Assembly: GCF_041770905.1 (NCBI RefSeq)
Contig: NZ_JBEUWX010000001.1
Span: 248,001 to 312,000, forward strand
Source of the DNA: Propionivibrio hellwigii
GTDB taxonomy: Bacteria; Pseudomonadota; Gammaproteobacteria; Burkholderiales; Rhodocyclaceae
Direction: 5' to 3'
DNA length: 64,000 bases
The number at the start of each line of letters is the position of its first letter. Position 1 is the stretch's first letter. Made by a program: the position numbers and the translations under genes. This document shows, one piece after another, positions 47,253 through 56,119 of this stretch. The notes beneath the pieces are model-generated. The model saw nothing but the letters and a program-made list of their open reading frames with translations, was not told where the DNA came from and searched no databases.

Positions 47253-48059
47253 ATGCAAAAACATATCGCCCGCAAGCGTTTTGGTCAGCATTTTCTGATC
47301 GACCCGCAGGTTATTGGCGACATCGTGCGGGCGATTGCACCGCGCCGCGAAGAGCGTCTCGTTGAAATCGGCCCCGGCCTGGGCGCACTGACCGAACTTT
47401 TGCTGCCTCGACTGAATCACCTGCATGTCATTGAGATTGACCGCGATATCGTTGCCCGTTTGCAGCAACGCTTTGACACCGCTCCCGGCGGACCTTTGAC
47501 GATTCACGCAGGCGATGCGCTGACTTTTGATTTTTCCGTATTGGCGAGAGGCGAGGCGGGCGTTTTACGCATCGTCGGCAACCTGCCGTACAACATTTCG
47601 ACGCCGCTGCTGTTTCATCTGGCGACATATGCCGAATCGATCCGGGACATGCATTTCATGTTGCAGAAAGAAGTCGTCGCGCGCATGGCGGCGGCGCCCG
47701 ATACGCCGGATTACGGCCGCCTGTCGGTCATGCTGCAATACCGTTTTTTTGTCGATCCGCTCTTCGATGTACCGCCGGGAGCGTTTGCTCCCGCGCCCAA
47801 GGTCGACTCCACCGTCGTTCGCCTGATTCCGCGCCCAACGGCGGAATTGACGGCGCGTAATGCGGAGACACTGGCTGAAGTCGTCGCGGCCGCTTTTTCC
47901 CAGCGTCGAAAAATGCTGCGTAATACGCTATCGGCCTATTTCCCCGAAACCGATTGGGCGCGACTCGCCATCGCGCCCACGGCACGCGCCGAAATGCTGA
48001 CCGTCGAAGAGTATGTTTACCTGGCGAACGCCTTGGCTGGCGAGATGCGCGCAACCTGA
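47253..48059 (+). CDS. rsmA: 16S rRNA dimethyladenosine transferase
   Basis: Methylates A1518 and A1519 of 16S rRNA (KsgA). The start at ATG 47253 gives the standard N-terminus KRFGQHFLIDPQVI. The SAM site VEIGPGLGALTE (about residue 38), the catalytic NLPYNISTPLLF (about 111) and the C-terminal FSQRRKMLRNTLSAYF are intact. The length of 268 aa is typical. It ends the lptD-surA-pdxA-rsmA series and converges with the DUF2284 gene after 40 bp. Confidence 0.97.
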   Translation: MQKHIARKRFGQHFLIDPQVIGDIVRAIAPRREERLVEIGPGLGALTELLLPRLNHLHVIEIDRDIVARLQQRFDTAPGGPLTIHAGDALTFDFSVLARGEAGVLRIVGNLPYNISTPLLFHLATYAESIRDMHFMLQKEVVARMAAAPDTPDYGRLSVMLQYRFFVDPLFDVPPGAFAPAPKVDSTVVRLIPRPTAELTARNAETLAEVVAAAFSQRRKMLRNTLSAYFPETDWARLAIAPTARAEMLTVEEYVYLANALAGEMRAT

Positions 48060-48099
48060 ATACAGGTTTCCGGAGTACGTTACAAGCGACAACGGCGGA

Positions 48100-48741
48100 T
48101 TAAGTGCGGCGCTGAATGGTGATTGGATGGTGTTGCGGGTGAATAGGCGCCGTTTGCATCGCCGACTCATTTTGTTTCCATGCCAGGGCAAGTGCCTGAT
48201 CACGGCACAATAGCGCGCCGACGGTGAGCAGATAATCCGGCACGCCGCTTTTAGGCCAGTGCAATGATTGTCCTGCCAGTTTTTCGGCCAGTGCGGTGAC
48301 ATCGAAGCCCAGCGCTTCGAGCGAATAGCGCATTTTGGACGGCACCTGGCAGGCGATGCCGCGCGGGCGCGTACATTTTGAACAGCCGGAACAGTGGCCA
48401 GCAATGACCGAAAGGCAGCCGTCGCGCTCCCAGTGTTTCAGCGTATTGACCAGAATCTGGCGGGCGGCAAGGAATTGCTCGATGAGGCGCTCTTTCGTCG
48501 AGCCGGGTTCCACCCAGGTTTTCTGGGTGACCAAAATGGCGTGCGTCCATGGTGGCAACTGTTCCAGCGGTGAGTTTTCAAAAGGCGGGCACGACCAGAA
48601 CTGGCCGTATTTCTCACAAGTTCGGCAGTACCCCTGGATGCGTTCCGGATCGTAATACCGCATCATGTCCGCCTTGCTGACGATGACGGTGTGCACGGTT
48701 CCGGTCATGGATTTCGTTGCTTCCATTGGGATCGTCGACAC
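48100..48741 (-). CDS. DUF2284 cysteine-rich metal-binding protein
   Basis: A 213-aa protein with the Cys patterns of DUF2284: GYCRTCEKYGQFWSCPPF near residues 37-54 and GHCSGCSKCTRPRGIACQ near 116-133. These could bind an Fe-S cluster or zinc. No signal peptide or membrane helix is seen. The last 20 residues are His/Gln/Arg-rich. Family members are widespread, including in anaerobes, and their function is unknown. It is a single gene in the minus orientation. Confidence 0.85.
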   Translation of the reverse strand: MSTIPMEATKSMTGTVHTVIVSKADMMRYYDPERIQGYCRTCEKYGQFWSCPPFENSPLEQLPPWTHAILVTQKTWVEPGSTKERLIEQFLAARQILVNTLKHWERDGCLSVIAGHCSGCSKCTRPRGIACQVPSKMRYSLEALGFDVTALAEKLAGQSLHWPKSGVPDYLLTVGALLCRDQALALAWKQNESAMQTAPIHPQHHPITIQRRT

Positions 48742-49025
48742 TCAATTTTGCCTATGGTGATCATTTGCCTTATTGCATCAGGCGGCAATGATAACGCGCC
48801 CCTTCGGCAGTGGCATCCGATGCTGATGTTTGCCTGTGCCGAAACGGCTGGTAGTCATGCGCACATGCGCAGTACGGCAGCAAGCGCTAAAGAACACGGC
48901 AATGCGCGATCCGCGCCTGGTCTTTACGCGATTGCGCTAAGGCGTGCGCAGCGTCGCCGCACGCACCGCCCATGCAGCTGTCAGGCCGACCTTGCGCGGA
49001 GCGCTATTCAGCGGCACAACCCAAT

Positions 49026-50069
49026 CTACGATGCGCCGAAGATCTCGTTCAGCTGCTGCGTCACGCGCACAAAGGTCGTGCGTTTGGAAAGCTCCTTGAG
49101 CGTGCGTGCGCCCACATAGGTGCAGGCGGAACGGACACCGCCCAGAATATCCTGGAGCGTGTTTTCGACCGAGCCGCGGCAGTCGAGCAACACCTCTTTA
49201 CCTTCCGAGGCGCGGTAGACGGCAACCCCGCCGGCGTATTTGTTCATCGCCTCGCGTGAACTCATGCCGTAAAAGCGCATTTTGCGCACGCCGTCGACCT
49301 CGACGATTTCCGAGCCGCACTCATCGTGGCCGGCAAGCATCCCGCCGAGCATGACGAAATCCGCGCCGGCGCCGAAAGCCTTGGCAATGTCGCCTGGCGA
49401 GGTGCAACCGCCGTCGGCGCAGATGAGGCCGCGCAGCCCGTGTGCGGCGTCGGCGCATTCGATGATCGCGGACAGCTGCGGATAGCCGACCCCCGCCATT
49501 TTGCGCGTTGTACAGACCGAACCGGGGCCGATACCGACTTTGACAATATCCACGCCATCGAGAATCAGCTCCTCAGTCATTTCGCCCGTAACGACATTGC
49601 CGGCCATGATCGTGATGTTGGGATAGGCGGCGCGCAGCTTGTGGATGAAGCGGATGAAAGGTTTGGTATAGCCGTTGGCAACGTCGACGCAGACGTGGCG
49701 AATGCTGCCGTTGGCGGCTTTCATGACGCGCTGGAATTTTTCATAATCGGGCGTTGTAATGCCCATCGAGTAAAAAATCGGCAGCATGGCATCGGTCTGT
49801 TCGGCAAAAAAAGCGAGCAGTTCGCTTTCGCCGTAATGCTTGTGCAAGGCCGTTGATAATCGATGCCGAACCAGTGTGCGTCCCATCTCGAACGTGCCGG
49901 TCGAGTCCATATTAGCGGCAATGATCGGGATGCCGTGATATTTCTGCTGCGAATGCAGGAAAACGAATTCACGGGCAATATCGACTTCGGAGCGCGAACT
50001 GAGCGTCGAGCGTTTGGGGCGGATGAGAACATCTTTGAAATCAAGTTTCAGATCCTGTTCGATTCGCAT
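49026..50069 (-). CDS. guaC: GMP reductase
   Basis: Converts GMP to IMP with NADPH. The 347-aa protein lacks the CBS domains of IMP dehydrogenase and begins with the GuaC-type FKDVLIRPKRSTL. The catalytic Cys lies in GIGPGSVCTTRKMAGVGYPQ (about residue 186). Other segments (IIAANMDSTGTFEMG, ADGGCTSPGDIAKAFGAGADFVMLGG, FYGMSSREAM) follow enterobacterial GuaC closely. It stands alone, with about 285 bp of gene-free sequence downstream. Confidence 0.95.
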   Translation of the reverse strand: MRIEQDLKLDFKDVLIRPKRSTLSSRSEVDIAREFVFLHSQQKYHGIPIIAANMDSTGTFEMGRTLVRHRLSTALHKHYGESELLAFFAEQTDAMLPIFYSMGITTPDYEKFQRVMKAANGSIRHVCVDVANGYTKPFIRFIHKLRAAYPNITIMAGNVVTGEMTEELILDGVDIVKVGIGPGSVCTTRKMAGVGYPQLSAIIECADAAHGLRGLICADGGCTSPGDIAKAFGAGADFVMLGGMLAGHDECGSEIVEVDGVRKMRFYGMSSREAMNKYAGGVAVYRASEGKEVLLDCRGSVENTLQDILGGVRSACTYVGARTLKELSKRTTFVRVTQQLNEIFGAS

Positions 50070-50203
50070 GAAAAAACTTTCGGTAAAGTCTGGCGGTTGA
50101 TGGGAAGCGTCAATCGTACCTTCACGCCCTGTTCCTGAAAAATGAACGGGTAATGAAGGCCGTTGAGGCAGCTTGGCAGGGCTGTTGCCGGGGCATCACG
50201 GTT

Positions 50204-50893
50204 TCATTCCGCCGGAACGCCGTCTTTCAGGTACATCGGCGAACGCGGGCCATAAAGCATGCCATGCGGGCGCCCCGCATATAGAAGGCGTGCATCGGTG
50301 ATCTCGGCAATCCGATGACCGTGGTCGGCGACCGTTTCGGCGATCTGGTACAAGGCGGCGCTGATCAGCATACCGATCAGCCCGCCGCCGCTATCACCTC
50401 GCCCTTCGGCGCTTGAGGCCGTTGCGGCGCCGTTCCAGAGTTCCGTACCGCTGCGCAGATCGACCAGCCGCGCCTTCGCGGTGACGCGCGTTTCGCTGGC
50501 CAGCAAGGCGTAAGAGGTCCCGTAATGCATGACATCAATATACAGCGCGGCGTCCGCGCCGAAAATCTGGCGCAGCTTGTCAAATGGCAGCGCATGGATA
50601 TCGGCGGGGACGGTCAGCCCGTTCTGCTTGAAGGTTTCTTCAGTCAGCGTGACCGGAAACACGTAATAACCGGATTCGGCCAGCGGCACGCTTGTGTGCG
50701 ACATGACGCTGTCGCTTGCCTTGATGTCCGGAGAACTGTTGAGCGGCGGCAGTACGAGAATCGACGCAGGGCGCGCCGTCTTGAACGCGGTGTAGTCAAA
50801 CGGCTTGACTGCCTGCTTGGCGCAGCCGGCAAGCAGGGCGAGGATTGGCAATAGTGCGGCGAAGCGCCGCAGAGGGGCATGCAGACTCATCAT
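50204..50893 (-). CDS. DUF799 (GNA1162-like) lipoprotein
   Basis: A 229-aa envelope protein with a lipoprotein signal peptide: the hydrophobic stretch ends LLAGC, with the lipid-bearing Cys at about residue 24. The rest matches the DUF799/GNA1162 family, with SILVLPPLNSSPDIKASD, YYVFPVTLTEETFKQNG and ALYIDVMHYGTSY. It overlaps the DUF4810 gene by 4 bp and is third of a CsgG-DUF4810-DUF799 trio that recurs in many proteobacteria. The molecular role is not established; an outer-membrane assembly is likely. Confidence 0.88.
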   Translation of the reverse strand: MMSLHAPLRRFAALLPILALLAGCAKQAVKPFDYTAFKTARPASILVLPPLNSSPDIKASDSVMSHTSVPLAESGYYVFPVTLTEETFKQNGLTVPADIHALPFDKLRQIFGADAALYIDVMHYGTSYALLASETRVTAKARLVDLRSGTELWNGAATASSAEGRGDSGGGLIGMLISAALYQIAETVADHGHRIAEITDARLLYAGRPHGMLYGPRSPMYLKDGVPAE

Positions 50894-51342
50894 TGGCCTC
50901 TATGGACGTTTTTTACTGGGTTTTTATGTTCGGGCGTTGCCTCGCCCGATTGAGACTTTGCCGAACCTGTCTGATCCGCATGGGGCGCGCCCGGCTGGGC
51001 TTTCTCGGGCGGATTTTTCTGGAGCAGAAAATCGATGTAGGCAGCACTTTCTGGATACTGCTGTTTCTCCGCTGCCAGGTACTGTTCGAACAGGTCGGTT
51101 CGTCCCGTTTGACCATACAGCAGTCCAAGATGGGCCTGGAACCCCGGCGGCAAGGGTTTTCCTTGCGCCTTGGCTTCTTCACGGGTCTTTTCAAGCGCCT
51201 GGATGCCTTCTTCCGGCCCCTGCCTCCCCTGGAGGTAGGCATATTGCTGTGCCGGGAAATTTCCCCAGTAATAGAGCGGTTCACGTGGCGCCGCGCACGC
51301 TGTCAGGAGCGCGGCGCACAGTGTGGAAATTAGGAGGCGCAT
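50890..51342 (-). CDS. DUF4810 small lipoprotein
   Basis: A 150-aa lipoprotein with the signal RLLISTLCAALLTAC; the Cys is at about residue 16. A tetratricopeptide-like helical part follows (YYWGNFPAQQYAYLQG, HLGLLYGQTGRTDLFEQYLAAEKQQYPESAAYIDFLL). The C-terminus (about 115-150) is polar and looks disordered. ATG 51342 is chosen over a TTG at 51354, which would place extra residues before the signal peptide. It is the middle gene of the trio. Confidence 0.88.
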   Translation of the reverse strand: MRLLISTLCAALLTACAAPREPLYYWGNFPAQQYAYLQGRQGPEEGIQALEKTREEAKAQGKPLPPGFQAHLGLLYGQTGRTDLFEQYLAAEKQQYPESAAYIDFLLQKNPPEKAQPGAPHADQTGSAKSQSGEATPEHKNPVKNVHRGQ

Positions 51343-51377
51343 AGGGTTCCCCAACTCATCGCCATTGTTTTTGATGT

Positions 51378-52055
51378 TTAATTACCGGCTTGCCAGGCGC
51401 CGGATTCGATGCCGGCGACAAGCGCATCGACAGCTTGGCGGATCGCCAGATCGAGCACTTTGCCGTTGAGCGTCGAGTCATAGCTCGCCGTGCCGCCAAA
51501 ACCGATGATTTCGCGGTTCGACAGCGAATATTCACCCGCGCCGCTGGCGGAGTAAACGACCTGCGAAGTGCCCACGTCAACGACGTTCAGCGTGACCTTG
51601 GCATAGGCGACCTGCTGCTTGCCGCGTCCCAGGATGCCGAACAGTTGATGATCGCCGACTTCCTTGCGCCCAAATTCACTGACATCGCCGGTGATGACGT
51701 AGCGCGCGCCTTGAATCGACTGCTGCCGTTTGGAAAATTCCGCTTCCTGCCGGATTTCCCCCATATTCTCGCGGTCAAGTACGATAAACCGGTTCGTCTG
51801 CTGCAAATGCGACACCAGAATCGTTTTGGCCTGACTGCCTAGCCGGTCGACGCCATTAGTAAATACGCTGCGCATGAAATTCGAGCGGTTGTCGAACTTG
51901 CCGACGGCAATCTGTTGCCGGACGCCGGTATATGGGCGAGTTGTGGCGACCGTTTGCGTCGTCGCCAATGTCCGCGACTCCTCGGTTGCACAGCCGGTCA
52001 GTAATCCAAGGAGCGCGAGCAGGCCAATGAAAAAAGTCTTCCGGAGGGTTTTCAT
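51378..52055 (-). CDS. CsgG/HfaB family lipoprotein
   Basis: A 225-aa lipoprotein. ATG 52055 is preceded by AGGGAGAAAGAG and opens onto a signal peptide ending LLTGC (Cys near residue 21). The CsgG fold is indicated by IAVGKFDNRSNF, KTILVSHLQQTNRFIVLDRENM and ARYVITGDVSEF, then a beta-rich half ending with conserved helices. CsgG proteins form outer-membrane export pores, but no curli-type substrate or csgA/csgB gene is nearby. It leads the three-lipoprotein operon. Confidence 0.88.
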   Translation of the reverse strand: MKTLRKTFFIGLLALLGLLTGCATEESRTLATTQTVATTRPYTGVRQQIAVGKFDNRSNFMRSVFTNGVDRLGSQAKTILVSHLQQTNRFIVLDRENMGEIRQEAEFSKRQQSIQGARYVITGDVSEFGRKEVGDHQLFGILGRGKQQVAYAKVTLNVVDVGTSQVVYSASGAGEYSLSNREIIGFGGTASYDSTLNGKVLDLAIRQAVDALVAGIESGAWQAGN

Positions 52056-52103
52056 CTCTTTCTCCCTACTGATACAAACGTAAATATGGGACATCGATTT
52101 CGA

Positions 52104-52129
52104 CAGAAAAAGCAGCGCGTGCGCGCTGC
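52104..52129 (-). terminator. Terminator after serA
   Basis: On the minus strand GCAGCGCG and CGCGCTGC form an 8-bp stem with a 2-nt loop, and TTTTTCTG follows. It lies about 80 bp after the serA stop and before the CsgG gene, separating the two operons. Confidence 0.85.
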
Positions 52130-52207
52130 CTTTGTCTGCGGTGTTACCTACCGGTCGTGCCGACAACCCGATGCCGGTGCGGGCACGCCCGATCACGGCA
52201 TGTCATG

Positions 52208-53377
52208 TTACGACGGCAGATAGCGCACGCGCAATACACCATCGATCGTCGCCAGTTGCTCGATGATTTTCACGGAAATTTCGGTTTCGACATCGACCAG
52301 TGTGAAGGCCATATCCCCTCGTGATTTGTTGACCATGTTATGGATGTTTAGCCCCGCATCGGCCAGTGCCGTAGAGATCTGCCCCAACATGTTGGGTACG
52401 TTGGCATTGGCAATGGCAAGCCGGTAACGGGACTCACGCGGCATGGCGATGTTGGGAAAATTCACGGAATTCTGGATATTGCCGTTTTCGAGATAATCGG
52501 CGATCTGCTCCGATACCATGATGGCGCAGTTTTCCTCGGCTTCTTCGGTCGAAGCGCCCAGGTGGGGCAATGAAACGAAGTTGGGATGCGGGCGCAGCAA
52601 ATTACTTGGGAAGTCACACACATAGGCGTGTAGTCGGCCTTCGTTGAGGCTGTCCAGCGCCGCGGCGTCGTTGACGATGCCTTCGCGTGAGAAATTGAGC
52701 AGTACCACGCCTTTTTTCATCAATTTGATGCGCTCGGCGTTGATCAGGTCGCGGGTGGCGGGCAGTAACGGTACGTGCAGACTGACAAAATCGGCGCGCT
52801 TGACGAGATCGTCAATGCTGGCCGACCGGCGCACCTGCGAGGGCAGCCGCCAGGCCGCTTCGACGGTAATGTCCGGATCGTAGCCGATGACATTCATGCC
52901 GAGCTGGATAGCCGCCTCGGCCAGTTTGGAGCCAATGGCGCCCAGGCCGATAATACCCAGCGTGCTGCCCCGCAATTCGTGGCCGACAAAGCGCTTTTTG
53001 CCCGACTCGACCTGCTTTTGCAGCGATTCATCATCGCCGACCAGCCCGCTGACGAAGCGCAATGCCGGAAAGAGATTGCGCGTGCCCATCAACATGCCGG
53101 CGATCACCAATTCCTTGACGGCATTGGCGTTGGCGCCAGGTGTATTGAACACGACGATGCCCTTTTCGCTCATCGCTTTGATCGGAATATTATTGGTTCC
53201 GGCGCCGGCGCGCCCGATGCACAGTACGCTGGGGGGGATCGCCATTTCGTGCATATTCTGCGAACGGACGAGGATGGCATCCGGTGCTTCCATATCGTTA
53301 GCGGTTGTATAGCTTTCGGGCAGGCGAGCCAGCCCTTTCTTAGAAATGGCGTTGAGCGTCAGGATTTTACGGTTCAT
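52208..53377 (-). CDS. serA: D-3-phosphoglycerate dehydrogenase
   Basis: The first step of serine synthesis. The 389 residues hold the NAD fold (IIGLGAIGSKLAEAAIQLG, about 145-163), the catalytic region with FVSLHVPLLPATRDLI and LPHLGASTEEAEENCA, and a C-terminal ACT domain (about 318-389, typical for serine feedback). It lacks the extra inserted domain of longer forms. It lies 78 bp downstream of serC in the same orientation and is followed by a strong terminator. Confidence 0.95.
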   Translation of the reverse strand: MNRKILTLNAISKKGLARLPESYTTANDMEAPDAILVRSQNMHEMAIPPSVLCIGRAGAGTNNIPIKAMSEKGIVVFNTPGANANAVKELVIAGMLMGTRNLFPALRFVSGLVGDDESLQKQVESGKKRFVGHELRGSTLGIIGLGAIGSKLAEAAIQLGMNVIGYDPDITVEAAWRLPSQVRRSASIDDLVKRADFVSLHVPLLPATRDLINAERIKLMKKGVVLLNFSREGIVNDAAALDSLNEGRLHAYVCDFPSNLLRPHPNFVSLPHLGASTEEAEENCAIMVSEQIADYLENGNIQNSVNFPNIAMPRESRYRLAIANANVPNMLGQISTALADAGLNIHNMVNKSRGDMAFTLVDVETEISVKIIEQLATIDGVLRVRYLPS

Positions 53378-53455
53378 GGTGTGCGTGATCTCTAGGAAAA
53401 GTATCTGGATTCAGATGAGTCGGTGACCAACGACCCGGATATCCGGGCCGGCGGT

Positions 53456-54538
53456 TTATGCGTGTTGTTTTTCAAATTCGCGCATCAGTTCGACCAGTGT
53501 TTTGACGCCTTCGATCGGCATCGCGTTATAAATCGAAGCACGCATGCCGCCAACCGAGCGATGCCCTTTGAGCTGGATCATGCCGCGCGCCTTCGCACGT
53601 TTGAGAAATTCCTCGTCGAGGTCGGTATTTTTGAGCGTAAAGGGAACGTTCATGCGCGACCGGTTTTCCCTGGCCACCGGTGAAATGAAAAATTCCGACG
53701 TATCGAGAAAGTCGTACAACAACGCCGCCTTGGCAATGTTTTCTTTTTCCATGGCAGCGAGGCCGCCTTTGGCGCGCAGCCATTTGAACACCAGGCCGGC
53801 GATGTAGATGGCGAAGGTGGGCGGCGTGTTGTACATCGAATCATTGTCGGCGGCGATCTTGTAATCAAACATCGTCGGCGTTCCCTTGAGCGTTTCGCCA
53901 AGCAGATCCTCACGCACGATGACGATCGTCAGGCCGGCCGGTCCGATATTCTTTTGCGCACCCGCATAGATCAGGCCGAATTTTGCAACATCGATAGGGC
54001 GGGAGAGAATGTTTGACGACATATCGGCAACCAGCGGTACGTTGCCGGTTTCCGGCGTCCAGAATATTTCGACGCCGCCGATGGTTTCATTCGGCGTGTA
54101 ATGCACGTACGCGGCGTTGGGGTCGAGTTGCCAGGCGTTTTGTGCGGGCGCATAGGTGAAATTTTTGTCTTCAGAGGAGGCGACGATGCTAACGTCAGCG
54201 AATTTTTTGGCTTCCTTGATCGCCTTCTTCGACCATTCGCCTGTATTGAGATAATCGGCCGAGGTTTTTCCACGTAGCAGGTTCATCGGCACCATGGCGA
54301 ACTGCGCAGAGGCACCTCCCTGCAGGAATAGCACCTTGTAATTGGCCGGAATGCCGAGCAGCTCGCGCAGATCGGCCTCGGCCTCGGCGTGAATGCTCAT
54401 GTACTCCTTGCCGCGGTGGGACATTTCCATCACCGACATACCGCTGCCCCGCCAGTTGACGAGTTCGTCGCGCGCCTGTTCGAGAACGGCCTGCGGCAGG
54501 GTCGCCGGGCCGGCGCTGAAGTTGAAGATGCGATCCAT
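53456..54538 (-). CDS. serC: Phosphoserine / phosphohydroxythreonine aminotransferase
   Basis: A PLP enzyme of serine synthesis that also makes 4-phosphohydroxythreonine, the substrate feeding PdxA. ATG 54538 gives the standard N-terminus RIFNFSAGPATLP and a 360-aa protein. Family landmarks are FLQGGASAQFAMVPMNLL, DMSSNILSRPIDV and the PLP Lys in YAGAQKNIGPAG, with C-terminal GHRSVGGMRASIYNAM. It heads the serC-serA operon. Confidence 0.96.
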   Translation of the reverse strand: MDRIFNFSAGPATLPQAVLEQARDELVNWRGSGMSVMEMSHRGKEYMSIHAEAEADLRELLGIPANYKVLFLQGGASAQFAMVPMNLLRGKTSADYLNTGEWSKKAIKEAKKFADVSIVASSEDKNFTYAPAQNAWQLDPNAAYVHYTPNETIGGVEIFWTPETGNVPLVADMSSNILSRPIDVAKFGLIYAGAQKNIGPAGLTIVIVREDLLGETLKGTPTMFDYKIAADNDSMYNTPPTFAIYIAGLVFKWLRAKGGLAAMEKENIAKAALLYDFLDTSEFFISPVARENRSRMNVPFTLKNTDLDEEFLKRAKARGMIQLKGHRSVGGMRASIYNAMPIEGVKTLVELMREFEKQHA

Positions 54539-54838
54539 GATTGTGCCTTTCTGGGATATCCGAAACCGGGATGGAAGATTGAATAAAGAATGAATGAAAA
54601 AGAAAGAAGAAAGCAGGAAAAGCGGGCGCCGCGACCAAAACGGCCATAAGGCGCATCGACGCGCCATTGTAGCGAAATTGCATCCGGTCAGGCCAGCCTC
54701 ATGGTGCGCAGAGCGGCATGTTGTGGCACTCGGCGTAGAATGACACAACACCGGTTTTAACCATAAAAATAGATGAAGCAGCCCGGGTTATAGGATGATA
54801 AATCCGTGCAGATCAATGGCAGTGTTTGGAAAACGTCA
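54539..54838. other. Intergenic stretch, 300 bp, serC leader
   Basis: It holds the serC upstream region (minus strand) and the 3' flank of the lipoprotein gene. A purine-rich tract (54575-54630 on the plus strand) lies just upstream of serC. A minus-strand extension of the serC frame to 54751 has no homology and is not used. No gene or clear terminator is seen. Confidence 0.4.
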
Positions 54839-56068
54839 TCACGGCACATCAAAGGCAAGCAGCGACTGCCCGGCAATGGCCAGCAGCAGCTTCCCGTCGG
54901 CAGAAAAGCCCAGTTCGTGGAAAACAGTCTTGACCCTGAATTTTAAATCGATACCATCCATGGTTTGTCTTGCCAGTTCGTTCGACTCTGTCATATAGCG
55001 GGCGATAGGCCGGCGACTGGCAATGTCCCAGACTTCCACCCCCGTTCTTTGTGTGGCTTCATCGAACAGCGAAACTGCCAGCCGACCGTTGGCGTTCAGT
55101 GCCACACTCATGACAGGAGCGCTCATGTCCTGATCGAAGAACTGATGCGGCACGCCGGTGGCCGGGTCGATGCGATAGGCCCGTACCCTGTTCCCGGCCG
55201 TCGCGGCAAACTGGTATTGGTCGGGGAGACCGGAGAAAGTGTTGCCTTGCACCACTTCCTCGCCAATGCCTTCGGCGCAGCGCGCTACCAATTCCGGCTT
55301 GTCCCCGCGCCGCCAAACCGCACAGGCGCCGTCAAAATTGACCGTGACCAGATGCCGGTGATCCGGCGTGCTCATGAAGTACCTGACCCTGGATTTGCCG
55401 GTCGTTTCCCAGTCGACCTTGCGGCCCGTGGCTGGATTTTCCTCACGAACCCAAGGGTTGAAACCATGCATCAGTACTGCGTTGTCCTGGGTGATCCCCA
55501 GGTAGGCCACATTCGGCCCCGCCCAAGGGATGGTATAGGTTTGCCCGCTCTGCCAGTACAGCAGGCTTTCTCCACTCAGGGCAACTTCCCTATTGGCGAA
55601 GATGGGATCATTGTTACGTTCAAACTGGTATTCGAAGGTCTTTATACCGTCCGGCACCCGATAGACCTGGAATAGGGCGTACTCCAGATTGGCAAACAAC
55701 TGATCGTTAGAAACAAAGTCCGTTTCTAGATGACTCGATTGACCATGTTTCAGGTGGATGGTGGTGACATGTTGCGGGCCGGCTGTGCGAAAAATGTCAA
55801 TGGTTGGGGAGTACGGCCCCGTGATGAGAAAGTGTGCCCTGTCGGGAGAAAAGCGGATACGGCCGAAATGTTCGCGCTTCAGGCGAAGGTCTCGATGTAT
55901 CAGCACCCTCGGCCTCAGGGGTTTCGGCACCTGCACGGCGACCGGCGCAGCCGCCTCCGCCTGCGTATTAGCTGCCGACTGCGCCAGACGACAGCCGGAA
56001 AGCAGCATCGCACTGCCGATGATCACTCCCATCAATCCGATCGCTAGCCTACGTTTCATGAGTCGCAT
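54839..56068 (-). CDS. Unrecognised lipoprotein, probably a beta-propeller
   Basis: A 409-aa protein that I cannot assign to a named family. It has a lipoprotein signal peptide (MLLSGC, Cys at about residue 26) and a Pro/Ala spacer. Repeated blade-like segments follow, such as FSPDRAHFLITG, STPDHRHLVTVNFDGACAVW, LNANGRLAVSLFD, VEVWDIASRRP and LGFSADGKLLLAIAG, which resemble WD40/PQQ-like propeller blades. The ribosome site GGAGGTGA directly before ATG 56068 is near-perfect, so expression may be strong. It lies 51 bp after the cysteine-peptidase-like gene and is probably cotranscribed with it. Confidence 0.75.
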   Translation of the reverse strand: MRLMKRRLAIGLMGVIIGSAMLLSGCRLAQSAANTQAEAAAPVAVQVPKPLRPRVLIHRDLRLKREHFGRIRFSPDRAHFLITGPYSPTIDIFRTAGPQHVTTIHLKHGQSSHLETDFVSNDQLFANLEYALFQVYRVPDGIKTFEYQFERNNDPIFANREVALSGESLLYWQSGQTYTIPWAGPNVAYLGITQDNAVLMHGFNPWVREENPATGRKVDWETTGKSRVRYFMSTPDHRHLVTVNFDGACAVWRRGDKPELVARCAEGIGEEVVQGNTFSGLPDQYQFAATAGNRVRAYRIDPATGVPHQFFDQDMSAPVMSVALNANGRLAVSLFDEATQRTGVEVWDIASRRPIARYMTESNELARQTMDGIDLKFRVKTVFHELGFSADGKLLLAIAGQSLLAFDVP

Positions 56069-56119
56069 ACATCACCTCCATCCTGCCTCGTTCATTTGCC
56101 CTGTGCTCCGGATTCCGGA

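Noticed and set aside
48742..49025. tRNA or small RNA between the DUF2284 gene and guaC
   Set aside because: No cloverleaf, T-loop sequence or terminator could be found by eye.
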